64,000 nt of DNA, from the NCBI RefSeq assembly GCF_964340395.1, contig NC_135562.1:22867173-22931172 (forward strand), written 5' to 3'. The translations under genes were made by a program, and so were the position numbers. Position 1 is the first letter of the stretch; each line of letters opens with the position of its first letter. Source of the DNA: Glandiceps talaboti (Eukaryota > Hemichordata > Enteropneusta > Spengelidae). Positions 9,841-25,000 of the stretch are shown piece after piece. Under the pieces are notes generated by a model. That model searched no databases. It was not told the origin of the DNA and saw only the letters and a list, made by a program, of their open reading frames with translations.

Positions 9841-10800
9841 TTAATAGCTGGACGGTTAACAAAATATAATACTATACTGACCTATAGCTGGATGGTTAAC
9901 AAAATATAATACTATACAGGCCAATAGCTGGACGGTTAACAAAATATAATACTATACTGGCCAATAGCTGGATGGTTAACAAAATATAATACTCTACTGG
10001 TTAATAGCTGGATGGTTAACACAATATAATACTCTACTGGCCAATAGCTGGACGGTTAACAAAATATAATACTATACTGGTCAATAGCTGGATGGTTAAC
10101 ACAATATAATACTATACTGGCCAATAGCTGGATGGTTAACAAAATATAATACTCTACTGGTCAATAGCTGGATGGTTAACAAAATATAATACTATACTGG
10201 TCAATAGCTGGACGGTTAACAAAATATAATACTATACTGGCCAATAGCTGGATGGTTAACAAAATATAATACTATACTGGCCAATAGCTGGACGGTTAAC
10301 AAAATATAATACTATACTGACCTATAGCTGGACGGTTAACAAAATATAATACTATACTGGTCAATAGCTGGATGGTTAACAAAATATAATACTATACTGG
10401 TCAATAGCTGGATGGTTAACAAAATATAATACTATACTGGTCAATAGCTGGACGGTTAACAAAATATAATACTATACTGGCCAATAGCTGGATGGTTAAC
10501 AAAATATAATACTATACTGGCCAATAGCTGGATGGTTAACAAAATATAATACTATACTGGTTAATAGCTGGACGGTTAACAAAATATAATACTATACTGA
10601 CCTATAGCTGAATGGTTAACAAAATATAATACTATACAGGCCAATAGCTGGACGGTTAACAAAATATAATACTATACTGGCCAATAGCTGGATGGTTAAC
10701 AAAATATAATACTCTACTGGTTAATAGCTGGATGGTTAACACAATATAATACTCTACTGGCCAATAGCTGGACGGTTAACAAAATATAATACTATACTGG
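9841..10800. repeat. 720-bp (18-monomer) duplication inside the 40-bp array
   Basis: The variant ACTATACAGGCC occurs in the lines starting 9901 and 10621, exactly 720 bp apart. The surrounding monomer order (TTAATAG, GACCT, ACAGG, later ACACAAT) is the same in both. The second copy has its own change, GCTGAATGG for GCTGGATGG, near 10610. The pair marks a local tandem duplication; limits given are those I could follow by eye. Confidence 0.75.
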
Positions 10801-11400
10801 TCAATAGCTGGATGGTTAACACATTATAATACTATACTGGTCAATAGCTGGATGGTTAACAAAATATAATACTATACTGGTCAATAGCTGGACGGTTAAC
10901 AAAATATAATACTATACTGGCCAATAGCTGGATGGTTAACAAAATATAATACTATACTGGCCAATAGCTGGACGGTTAACAAAATATAATACTATACTGA
11001 CCTATAGCTGGACGGTTAACAAAATATAATACTATACTGGTCAATAGCTGGATGGTTAACAAAATATAATACTATACTGGTCAATAGCTGGATGGTTAAC
11101 AAAATATAATACTATACTGGTCAATAGCTGGATGGTTAACAAAATATAATACTCTACTGGTCAATAGCTGGATGGTTAACAAAATATAATACTATACTGG
11201 TCAATAGCTGGATGGTTAACAAAATATAATACTATACTGACCTATAGCTGGATGGTTAACAAAATATAATACTTTACTGGCCAATAGCTGGATGGTTAAC
11301 AAAATATAATACTATACTGGCCAATAGCTGGATGGTTAACAAAATATAATACTATACTGGCCAATAGCTGGATGGTTAACAAAATATAATACTCTACTGG

Positions 11401-12300
11401 TCAATAGCTGGACAGTTAACAAAATATAATACTTTACTGGTCAATAGCTGGATGGTTAACAAAATATAATACTATACTGGTCAATAGCTGGATGGTTAAC
11501 AAAATATAATACTATACTGGCCAATAGCTGGATGGTTAACAAAATATAATACTATACTGGCCAATAGCTGGATGGTTAACAAAATATAATACTATACTGG
11601 CCAATAGCTGGACGGTTAACAAAATATAATACTATACTGACCTATAGCTGGACGGTTAACAAAATATAATACTATATTGGTCAATAGCTGGATGGTTAAC
11701 AAAATATAATACTATACTGGTCAATAGCTGGATGGTTAACAAAATATAATACTATACTGGTCAATAGCTGGATGGTTAACAAAATATAATACTCTACTGG
11801 TCAATAGCTGGATGGTTAACAAAATATAATACTATACTGGTCAATAGCTGGATGGTTAACAAAATATAATACTATACTGACCTATAGCTGGATGGTTAAC
11901 AAAATATAATACTTTACTGGCCAATAGCTGGATGGTTAACAAAATATAATACTATACTGGCCAATAGCTGGATGGTTAACAAAATATAATGCTATACTGG
12001 CCAATAGCTGGATGGTTAACAAAATATAATACTCTACTGGTCAATAGCTGGACAGTTAACAAAATATAATACTTTACTGGTCAATAGCTGGATGGTTAAC
12101 AAAATATAATACTATACTGGTCAATAGCTGGATGGTTAACAAAATATAATACTATACTGGCCAATAGCTGGATGGTTAACAAAATATAATAATATACTGG
12201 CCAATAGCTGGATGGTTAACAAAATATAATACTATACTGGTCAATAGCTGGATGGTTAACAAAATATAATACTATACTGGCCAATAGCTGGATGGTTAAC
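11401..12300. repeat. 640-bp (16-monomer) duplication inside the 40-bp array
   Basis: GACAGTTAACAAAAT (GACAG without the usual ACACAAT partner) occurs in monomers starting at 11401 and 12041, 640 bp apart, with the same following order of ACTTTAC and ACTATAC monomers. An earlier relative is at 9121. Boundaries are approximate. Confidence 0.65.
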
Positions 12301-13080
12301 AAAATATAATACTATACTGGTCAATAGCTGGATGGTTAACAAAATATAATACTATACTGGCCAATAACTGGATGGTTAACACAATATAATACTATACTGG
12401 TCAATAGCTGGATGGTTAACAAAATATAATACTATACTGACCTATAGCTGGATGGTTAACAAAATATAATACTATACTGGCCAATAGCTGGATGGTTAAC
12501 AAAATATAATACTTTACTGGCCAATAGCTGGATGGTTAACAAAATATAATACTATACTGGTCAATAGCTGGATGGTTAACAAAATATAATACTATACTGG
12601 CCAATAGCTGGATGGTTAACAACATATAATACTATACTGGCCAATAGCTGGATGGTTAACAAAATATAATACTATACTGGTCAATAGCTGGATGGCTAAC
12701 AAAATATAATACTATACTGGCCAATAGCTGGACTGTTAACAAAATATAATACTATACTGGCCAATAGCTGGATGGTTAACAAAATATAATACTATACTGG
12801 TCAATAGCTGGATGGCTAACAAAATATAATACTATACTGGCCAATAGCTGGACTGTTAACAAAATATAATACTATACTGGCCAATAGCTGGATGGTTAAC
12901 AAAATATAATACTATACTGGTCAATAGCTGGACGGTTAACAAAATATAATACTATACTGGCCAATAGCTGGATGGTTAACAAAATATAATACTATACTGG
13001 CCAATAGCTGGATGGTTAACAAAATATAATACTATACTGGTTAATAGCTGGATGGTTAACAAAATATAATACTATACTGA

Positions 13081-16000
13081 CCTATAGCTGGATGGTTAAC
13101 AAAATATAATACTATACAGGCCAATAGCTGGACGGTTAACAAAATATAATACTATACTGGCCAATAGCTGGATGGTTAACAAAATATAATACTATACTGG
13201 CCAATAGCTGGACGGTTAACAAAATATAATACTATACTGGTCAATAGCTGGAAGGTTAACAAAATATAATAGTATACTGGCCAATAGCTGGATGGTTAAC
13301 AAAATATAATACTATACTATCCAATAGCTGGACGGTTAACAAAATATAATACTCTACTGGTCAATAGCTGGATGGTTAACAAAATATAATACTATACTGG
13401 TCAATAGCTGGATGGTTAACAAAATATAATACTATACTGGCCAATAGCTGGACGGTTAACAAAATATAATAGTATACTGGCCAATAGCTGGATGGTTAAC
13501 AAAATATAATACTATACTGGCCAATAGCTGGATGGTTAACAAAATATAATACTCTACTGGTCAATAGCTGGATGGTTAACAAAATATAATACTATACTGG
13601 TCAATAGCTGGATGGTTAACAAAATAATAATAATATACTTGCCAATAGCTGGATGGTTAACAAAATATAATACTATACTGGCCAATAGCTGGACGGTTAA
13701 CAAAATATAATACTCTACTGGCCAATAGCTGGATGGTTAACAAAATATAATACTCTACTGGCCAATAGCTGGATGGTTAACAAAATATAATACTATACTG
13801 GCCAATAGCTGGACGGTAAACAAAATATAATAGTATACTGACCTATAGCTGGATGGTTAACAAAATATAATACTCTACTGGTCAATAGCTGGATGGTTAA
13901 CAAAATATAATACTATACTGGCCAATAGCTGGATGGTTAACAAAATATAATACTATACTGACCTATAGCTGGACGGTTAACAAAATATAATACTTTACTG
14001 GTCAATAGCTGGACGGTTAACAAAATATAATACTATACTGACCTATAGCTGGACGGTTAACAAAATATAATACTATACTGGTTAATAGCTGGATGGTTAA
14101 CAAAATATAATACTATACTGACCTATAGCTGGACGGTTAACAAAATATAATACTATACTGGTCATTAGCTGGATGGTTAACAAAATATAATACTATACTG
14201 GTCAATAGCTGGACGGTTAACAAAATATAATACTATACTGGTCAATAGCTGGATGGTTAACAAAATATAATACTATACTGACCTATAGCTGGACAGTTAA
14301 CACAATATAATACTATACTGGTCAATAGCTGGACGGTTAACAAAATATAATACTATACTGGTCAATAGCTGGATGGTTAACAAAATATAATATTATACTG
14401 ACCTATAGCTGGACGGTTAACAAAATATAATACTTTACTGGTCAATAGCTGAATGGTTAACAAAATATAATACTATACTGGTCAATAGCTGGACGGTTAA
14501 CAAAATATAATACTATACTGGTTAATAGCTGGATGGTTAACAAAATATAATACTATACTGGCCAATAGCTGGATGGTTACCAAAATATAATACTATACTG
14601 ACCTATAGCTGGATGGTTAACAAAATATAATACTATACTGGCCAATAGCTGGACGGTTAACAAAATATAATACTATACTGGTCAATAGCTGGATGGTTAA
14701 CAAAATATAATACTATACTGGTCAATAGCTGGATGGTTAACAAAATATAATACTATACTTGCCAATAGCTGGATGGTTAGCAAAATATAATACTATACTG
14801 GCCAATAGCTGGACGGTTAACAAAATATAATACTCTACTGGCCAATAGCTGGATGGTTAACAAAATATAATACTATACTGGTCAATAGCTGGATGGTTAA
14901 CAAAATATAATACTATACTGGCCAATAGCTGGACGGTTAACAAAATATAATAGTATACTGACCTATAGCTGGATGGTTAACAAAATATAATACTATACTG
15001 GTCAATAGTTGGACGGTTAACAAAATATAATACTATACTGGTCAATAGCTGGACGGTTAACAAAATATAATACTATACTGGTCAATAGCTGGATGGTTAA
15101 CAAAATATAATACTCTACTGACCTATAGCTGGACAGTTAACACAATATAATACTATACTGGTCAATAGCTGGACGGTTAACAAAATATAATACTATACTG
15201 GTCAATAGCTGGACGGTTAACAAAATATAATACTCTACTGGTCAATAGCTGGACGGTTAACAAAATATAATACTATACTGACCTATAGCTGGACAGTTAA
15301 CACAATATAATACTATACTGGTCAATAGGTGGACGGTTAACAAAATATAATACTATACTGGTCAATAGCTGGACGGTTAACAAAATATAATACTATACTG
15401 ACCTATAGCTGGATGGTTAACAAAATATAATACTATACTTGCCAATAGCTGGATGGTTAGCAAAATATAATACTATACAGGCCAATAGCTGGACGGTTAA
15501 CAAAATATAATACTCTACTGGCCAATAGCTGGATGGTTAACAAAATATAATACTATACTGGTCAATAGCTGGATGGTTAACAAAATATAATACTATACTG
15601 GCCAATAGCTGGACGGTTAACAAAATATAATAGTATACTGACCTATAGCTGGATGGTTAACAAAATATAATACTATACTGGTCAATAGTTGGACGGTTAA
15701 CAAAATATAATACTATACTGGTCAATAGCTGGACGGTTAACAAAATATAATACTATACTGGTCAATAGCTGGATGGTTAACAAAATATAATACTCTACTG
15801 ACCTATAGCTGGACAGTTAACACAATATAATACTATACTGGTCAATAGCTGGACGGTTAACAAAATATAATACTATACTGGTCAATAGCTGGACGGTTAA
15901 CAAAATATAATACTCTACTGGTCAATAGCTGGACGGTTAACAAAATATAATACTATACTGACCTATAGCTGGACAGATAACACAATATAATACTATACTG

Positions 16001-19000
16001 GTCAATAGGTGGACGGTTAACAAAATATAATACTATACTGGTCAGTAGCTGGACGGTTAACAAAATATAATACTATACTGACCTATAGCTGGATGGTTAA
16101 CAAAATATAATACTATACTTGCCAATAGCTGGATGGTTAGCAAAATATAATACTATACAGGCCAATAGCTGGACGGTTAACAAAATATAATACTCTACTG
16201 GCCAATAGCTGGATGGTTAACAAAATATAATACTATACTGGTCAATAGCTGGATGGTTAACAAAATATAATACTATACTGGCCAATAGCTGGACGGTTAA
16301 CAAAATATAATAGTATACTGACCTATAGCTGGATGGTTAACAAAATATAATACTATACTGGTCAATAGTTGGACGGTTAACAAAATATAATACTATACTG
16401 GTCAATAGCTGGACGGTTAACAAAATATAATACTATACTGGTCAATAGCTGGATGGTTAACAAAATATAATACTCTACTGACCTATAGCTGGACAGTTAA
16501 CACAATATAATACTATACTGGTCAATAGCTGGACGGTTAACAAAATATAATACTATACTGGTCAATAGCTGGACGGTTAACAAAATATAATACTCTACTG
16601 GTCAATAGCTGGACGGTTAACAAAATATAATACTATACTGACCTATAGCTGGACAGTTAACACAATATAATACTATACTGGTCAATAGGTGGACGGTTAA
16701 CAAAATATAATACTATACTGGTCAATAGCTGGACGGTTAACAAAATATAATACTATACTGACCTATAGCTGGATGGTTAACAAAATATAATACTATACTG
16801 GCCAATAGCTGGATGGTTAACAAAATATAATACTATACTGGTCAATAGCTGGACGGTTAACAAAATATAATACTATACTGACCTATAGCTGGACGGTTAA
16901 CACAATGTAATACAATACTAGCCAATAGCTGGACGGTTAACAAAATATAATACTATACTGGTCAATAGCTGGATGGTTAACAAAATATAATACTCTACTG
17001 GCCAATAGCTGAATGGTTAACAAAATATAATACTATACTGGTCAATAGCTGGATGGTTAACAAAATATAATACTCTACTGGCCAATAGCTGGATGGTTAA
17101 CAAAATATAATACTATACTGACCTATAGCTGGATGGTTAACAAAATATAATACTATACTGGCCAATAGCTGGATGGTTAACAAAATATAATACTTTACTG
17201 GCCAATAGCTGGATGGTTAACAAAATATAATACTATACTGGTCAATAGCTGGATGGTTAACAAAATATAATACTATACTGGCCAATAGCTGGATGGTTAA
17301 CAAAATATAATACTATACTGGCCAATAGCTGGATGGTTAACAACATATAATACTATACTGGCCAATAGCTGGATGGTTAACAAAATATAATACTATACTG
17401 GTCAATAGCTGGATGGCTAACAAAATATAATACTATACTGGCCAATAGCTGGACTGTTAACAAAATATAATACTATACTGGCCAATAGCTGGATGGTTAA
17501 CAAAATATAATACTATACTGGTCAATAGCTGGACGGTTAACAAAATATAATACTATACTGGCCAATAGCTGGATGGTTAACAAAATATAATACTATACTG
17601 GCCAATAGCTGGATGGTTAACAAAATATAATACTATACTGGTTAATAGCTGGACGGTTAACAAAATATAATACTATACTGACCTATAGCTGGATGGTTAA
17701 CAACATATAATACTATACTGGCCAATAGCTGGATGGTTAACAAAATATAATACTATACTGGTCAATAGCTGGATGGCTAACAAAATATAATACTATACTG
17801 GCCAATAGCTGGATGGTTAACAAAATATAATACTATACTGGCCAATAGCTGGATGGTTAACAAAATATAATACTATACTGGTTAATAGCTGGATGGTTAA
17901 CAAAATATAATACTATACTGACCTATAGCTGGATGGTTAATAAAATATAATACTATACAGGCCAATAGCTGGACGGTTAACAAAATATAATACTATACTG
18001 GCCAATAGCTGGATGGTTAACAAAATATAATACTATACTGGCCAATAGCTGGACGGTTAACAAAATATAATACTATACTGGTCAATAGCTGGATGGTTAA
18101 CAAAATATAATAGTATACTGGCCAATAGCTGGATGGTTAACAAAATATAATACTATACTATCCAATAGCTGGACGGTTAACAAAATATAATACTCTACTG
18201 GTCAATAGCTGGATGGTTAACAAAATATAATACTATACTGGTCAATAGCTGGATGGTTAACAAAATATAATACTATACTGGCCAATAGCTGGACGGTTAA
18301 CAAAATATAATAGTATACTGGCCAATAGCTGGATGGTTAACAAAATATAATACTATACTGGCCAATAGCTGGATGGTTAACAAAATATAATACTCTACTG
18401 GTCAATAGCTGGATGGTTAACAAAATATAATACTATACTGGTCAATAGCTGGATGGTTAACAAAATAATAATAATATACTTGCCAATAGCTGGATGGTTA
18501 ACAAAATATAATACTATACTGGCCAATAGCTGGACGGTTAACAAAATATAATACTCTACTGGCCAATAGCTGGATGGTTAACAAAATATAATACTCTACT
18601 GGCCAATAGCTGGATGGTTAACAAAATATAATACTATACTGGCCAATAGCTGGACGGTTAACAAAATATAATAGTATACTGACCTATAGCTGGATGGTTA
18701 ACAAAATATAATACTCTACTGGTCAATAGCTGGATGGTTAACAAAATATAATACTATACTGGCCAATAGCTGGATGGTTAACAAAATATAATACTATACT
18801 GACCTATAGCTGGACGGTTAACAAAATATAATACTTTACTGGTCAATAGCTGGACGGTTAACAAAATATAATACTATACTGACCTATAGCTGGACGGTTA
18901 ACAAAATATAATACTATACTGGTTAATAGCTGGATGGTTAACAAAATATAATACTATACTGACCTATAGCTGGATGGTTAACAAAATATAATACTATACT

Positions 19001-22000
19001 GACCTATAGCTGGACGGTTAACAAAATATAATACTATACTGGTCATTAGCTGGATGGTTAACAAAATATAATACTATACTGGTCAATAGCTGGACGGTTA
19101 ACAAAATATAATACTATACTGGTCAATAGCTGGATGGTTAACAAAATATAATACTATACTGACCTATAGCTGGACAGTTAACACAATATAATACTATACT
19201 GGTCAATAGCTGGACGGTTAACAAAATATAATACTATACTGGTCAATAGCTGGATGGTTAACAAAATATAATATTATACTGACCTATAGCTGGACGGTTA
19301 ACAAAATATAATACTTTACTGGTCAATAGCTGAATGGTTAACAAAATATAATACTATACTGGTCAATAGCTGGACGGTTAACAAAATATAATACTATACT
19401 GGTTAATAGCTGGATGGTTAACAAAATATAATACTATACTGGCCAATAGCTGGATGGTTACCAAAATATAATACTATACTGACCTATAGCTGGATGGTTA
19501 ACAAAATATAATACTATACTGGCCAATAGCTGGACGGTTAACAAAATATAATACTATACTGGTCAATAGCTGGATGGTTAACAAAATATAATACTATACT
19601 GGTCAATAGCTGGATGGTTAACAAAATATAATACTATACTTGCCAATAGCTGGATGGTTAGCAAAATATAATACTATACTGGCCAATAGCTGGACGGTTA
19701 ACAAAATATAATACTCTACTGGCCAATAGCTGGATGGTTAACAAAATATAATACTATACTGGTCAATAGCTGGATGGTTAACAAAATATAATACTATACT
19801 GGCCAATAGCTGGACGGTTAACAAAATATAATAGTATACTGACCTATAGCTGGATGGTTAACAAAATATAATACTATACTGGTCAATAGTTGGACGGTTA
19901 ACAAAATATAATACTATACTGGTCAATAGCTGGACGGTTAACAAAATATAATACTATACTGGTCAATAGCTGGATGGTTAACAAAATCTAATACTCTACT
20001 GACCTATAGCTGGACAGTTAACACAATATAATACTATACTGGTCAATAGCTGGACGGTTAACAAAATATAATACAATACTGGTCAATAGCTGGACGGTTA
20101 ACAAAATATAATACTCTACTGGTCAATAGCTGGATGGTTAACAAAATATAATACTATACTGGTCAATAGCTGGATGGTTAACAAAATAATAATACTATAC
20201 TGGTCAATAGCTGGATGGTTAACAAAATATAATACTATACTGGCCAATAGCTGGACGGTTAACAAAATATAATAGTATACTGACCTATAGCTGGATGGTT
20301 AACAAAATATAATACTATACTGGTCAATAGTTGGACGGTTAACAAAATATAATACTATACTGGTCAATAGCTGGACGGTTAACAAAATATAATACTATAC
20401 TGGTCAATAGCTGGATGGTTAACAAAATATAATACTCTACTGACCTATAGCTGGACAGTTAACACAATATAATACTATACTGGTCAATAGCTGGACGGTT
20501 AACAAAATATAATACTATACTGGTCAATAGCTGGACGGTTAACAAAATATAATACTCTACTGGTCAATAGCTGGACGGTTAACAAAATATAATACTATAC
20601 TGACCTATAGCTGGACAGTTAACACAATATAATACTATACTGGTCAATAGGTGGACGGTTAACAAAATATAATACTATACTGGTCAATAGCTGGACGGTT
20701 AACAAAATATAATACTATACTGACCTATAGCTGGATGGTTAACAAAATATAATACTATACTGGCCAATAGCTGGATGGTTAACAAAATATAATACTATAC
20801 TGGTCAATAGCTGGACGGTTAACAAAATATAATACTATACTGACCTATAGCTGGACGGTTAACACAATGTAATACAATACTAGCCAATAGCTGGACGGTT
20901 AACAAAATATAATACTATACTGGTCAATAGCTGGATGGTTAACAAAATATAATACTCTACTGGCCAATAGCTGAATGGTTAACAAAATATAATACTATAC
21001 TGGTCAATAGCTGGATGGTTAACAAAATATAATACTCTACTGGCCAATAGCTGGATGGTTAACAAAATATAATACTATACTGACCTATAGCTGGATGGTT
21101 AACAAAATATAATACTATACTGGCCAATAGCTGGATGGTTAACAAAATATAATACTTTACTGGCCAATAGCTGGATGGTTAACAAAATATAATACTATAC
21201 TGGTCAATAGCTGGATGGTTAACAAAATATAATACTATACTGGCCAATAGCTGGATGGTTAACAAAATATAATACTATACTGGCCAATAGCTGGATGGTT
21301 AACAACATATAATACTATACTGGCCAATAGCTGGATGGTTAACAAAATATAATACTATACTGGTCAATAGCTGGATGGCTAACAAAATATAATACTATAC
21401 TGGCCAATAGCTGGACTGTTAACAAAATATAATACTATACTGGCCAATAGCTGGATGGTTAACAAAATATAATACTATACTGGTCAATAGCTGGACGGTT
21501 AACAAAATATAATACTATACTGGCCAATAGCTGGATGGTTAACAAAATATAATACTATACTGGCCAATAGCTGGACGGTTAACAAAATATAATACTATAC
21601 TGACCTATAGCTGGATGGTTAACAACATATAATACTATACTGGCCAATAGCTGGATGGTTAACAAAATATAATACTATACTGGTCAATAGCTGGATGGCT
21701 AACAAAATATAATACTATACTGGCCAATAGCTGGATGGTTAACAAAATATAATACTATACTGGCCAATAGCTGGATGGTTAACAAAATATAATACTATAC
21801 TGGTTAATAGCTGGATGGTTAACAAAATATAATACTATACTGACCTATAGCTGGAAGGTTAACAAAATATAATACTATACAGGCCAATAGCTGGACGGTT
21901 AACAAAATATAATACTATACTGGCCAATAGCTGGATGGTTAACAAAATATAATACTATACTGGCCAATAGCTGGACGGTTAACAAAATATAATACTATAC

Positions 22001-25000
22001 TGGTCAATAGCTGGATGGTTAACAAAATATAATAGTATACTGGCCAATAGCTGGATGGTTAACAAAATATAATACTATACTATCCAATAGCTGGACGGTT
22101 AACAAAATATAATACTCTACTGGTCAATAGCTGGATGGTTAACAAAATATAATACTATACTGGTCAATAGCTGGATGGTTAACAAAATATAATACTATAC
22201 TGGCCAATAGCTGGACGGTTAACAAAATATAATAGTATACTGGCCAATAGCTGGATGGTTAACAAAATATAATACTATACTGGCCAATAGCTGGATGGTT
22301 AACAAAATATAATACTCTACTGGTCAATAGCTGGATGGTTAACAAAATATAATACTATACTGGTCAATAGCTGGATGGTTAACAAAATAATAATAATATA
22401 CTTGCCAATAGCTGGATGGTTAACAAAATATAATACTATACTGGCCAATAGCTGGACGGTTAACAAAATATAATACTCTACTGGCCAATAGCTGGATGGT
22501 TAACAAAATATAATACTCTACTGGCCAATAGCTGGATGGTTAACAAAATATAATACTATACTGGCCAATAGCTGGACGGTTAACAAAATATAATAGTATA
22601 CTGACCTATAGCTGGATGGTTAACAAAATATAATACTCTACTGGTCAATAGCTGGATGGTTAACAAAATATAATACTATACTGGCCAATAGCTGGATGGT
22701 TAACAAAATATAATACTATACTGACCTATAGCTGGACGGTTAACAAAATATAATACTTTACTGGTCAATAGCTGGACGGTTAACAAAATATAATACTATA
22801 CTGACCTATAGCTGGACGGTTAACAAAATATAATACTATACTGGTTAATAGCTGGATGGTTAACAAAATATAATACTATACTGACCTATAGCTGGATGGT
22901 TAACAAAATATAATACTATACTGACCTATAGCTGGACGGTTAACAAAATATAATACTATACTGGTCATTAGCTGGATGGTTAACAAAATATAATACTATA
23001 CTGGTCAATAGCTGGACGGTTAACAAAATATAATACTATACTGGTCAATAGCTGGATGGTTAACAAAATATAATACTATACTGACCTATAGCTGGACAGT
23101 TAACACAATATAATACTACACTGGTCAATAGCTGGACGGTTAACAAAATATAATACTATACTGGTCAATAGCTGGATGGTTAACAAAATATAATATTATA
23201 CTGACCTATAGCTGGACGGTTAACAAAATATAATACTTTACTGGTCAATAGCTGAATGGTTAACAAAATATAATACTATACTGGTCAATAGCTGGACGGT
23301 TAACAAAATATAATACTATACTGGTTAATAGCTGGATGGTTAACAAAATATAATACTATACTGGCCAATAGCTGGATGGTTACCAAAATATAATACTATA
23401 CTGACCTATAGCTGGATGGTTAACAAAATATAATACTATACTGGCCAATAGCTGGACGGTTAACAAAATATAATACTATACTGGTCAATAGCTGGATGGT
23501 TAACAAAATATAATACTATACTGGTCAATAGCTGGATGGTTAACAAAATATAATACTATACTTGCCAATAGCTGGATGGTTAGCAAAATATAATACTATA
23601 CTGGCCAATAGCTGGACGGTTAACAAAATATAATACTCTACTGGCCAATAGCTGGATGGTTAACAAAATATAATACTATACTGGTCAATAGCTGGATGGT
23701 TAACAAAATATAATACTATACTGGCCAATAGCTGGACGGTTAACAAAATATAATAGTATACTGACCTATAGCTGGATGGTTAACAAAATATAATACTATA
23801 CTGGTCAATAGTTGGACGGTTAACAAAATATAATACTATACTGGTCAATAGCTGGACGGTTAACAAAATATAATACTATACTGGTCAATAGCTGGATGGT
23901 TAACAAAATCTAATACTCTACTGACCTATAGCTGGACAGTTAGCACAATATAATACTATACTGGTCAATAGCTGGACGGTTAACAAAATATAATACAATA
24001 CTGGTCAATAGCTGGACGGTTAACAAAATATAATACTCTACTGGTCAATAGCTGGATGGTTAACAAAATATAATACTATACTGGTCAATAGCTGGATGGT
24101 TAACAAAATAATAATAATATACTTGCCAATAGCTGGATGGTTAACAAAATATAATACTATACTGGCCAATAGCTGGACGGTTAACAAAATATAATACTCT
24201 ACTGGCCAATAGCTGGATGGTTAACAAAATATAATACTCTACTGGCCAATAGCTGGATGGTTAACAAAATATAATACTATACTGGCCAATAGCTGGACGG
24301 TTAACAAAATATAATAGTATACTGACCTATAGCTGGATGGTTAACAAAATATAATACTCTACTGGTCAATAGCTGGATGGTTAACAAAATATAATACTAT
24401 ACTGGCCAATAGCTGGATGGTTAACAAAATATAATACTATACTGACCTATAGCTGGACGGTTAACAAAATATAATACTTTACTGGTCAATAGCTGGACGG
24501 TTAACAAAATATAATACTATACTGACCTATAGCTGGACGGTTAACAAAATATAATACTATACTGGTTAATAGCTGGATGGTTAACAAAATATAATACTAT
24601 ACTGACCTATAGCTGGATGGTTAACAAAATATAATACTATACTGACCTATAGCTGGACGGTTAACAAAATATAATACTATACTGGTCATTAGCTGGATGG
24701 TTAACAAAATATAATACTATACTGGTCAATAGCTGGACGGTTAACAAAATATAATACTATACTGGTCAATAGCTGGATGGTTAACAAAATATAATACTAT
24801 ACTGACCTATAGCTGGACAGTTAACACAATATAATACTATACTGGTCAATAGCTGGACGGTTAACAAAATATAATACTATACTGGTCAATAGCTGGATGG
24901 TTAACAAAATATAATATTATACTGACCTATAGCTGGACGGTTAACAAAATATAATACTTTACTGGTCAATAGCTGAATGGTTAACAAAATATAATACTAT

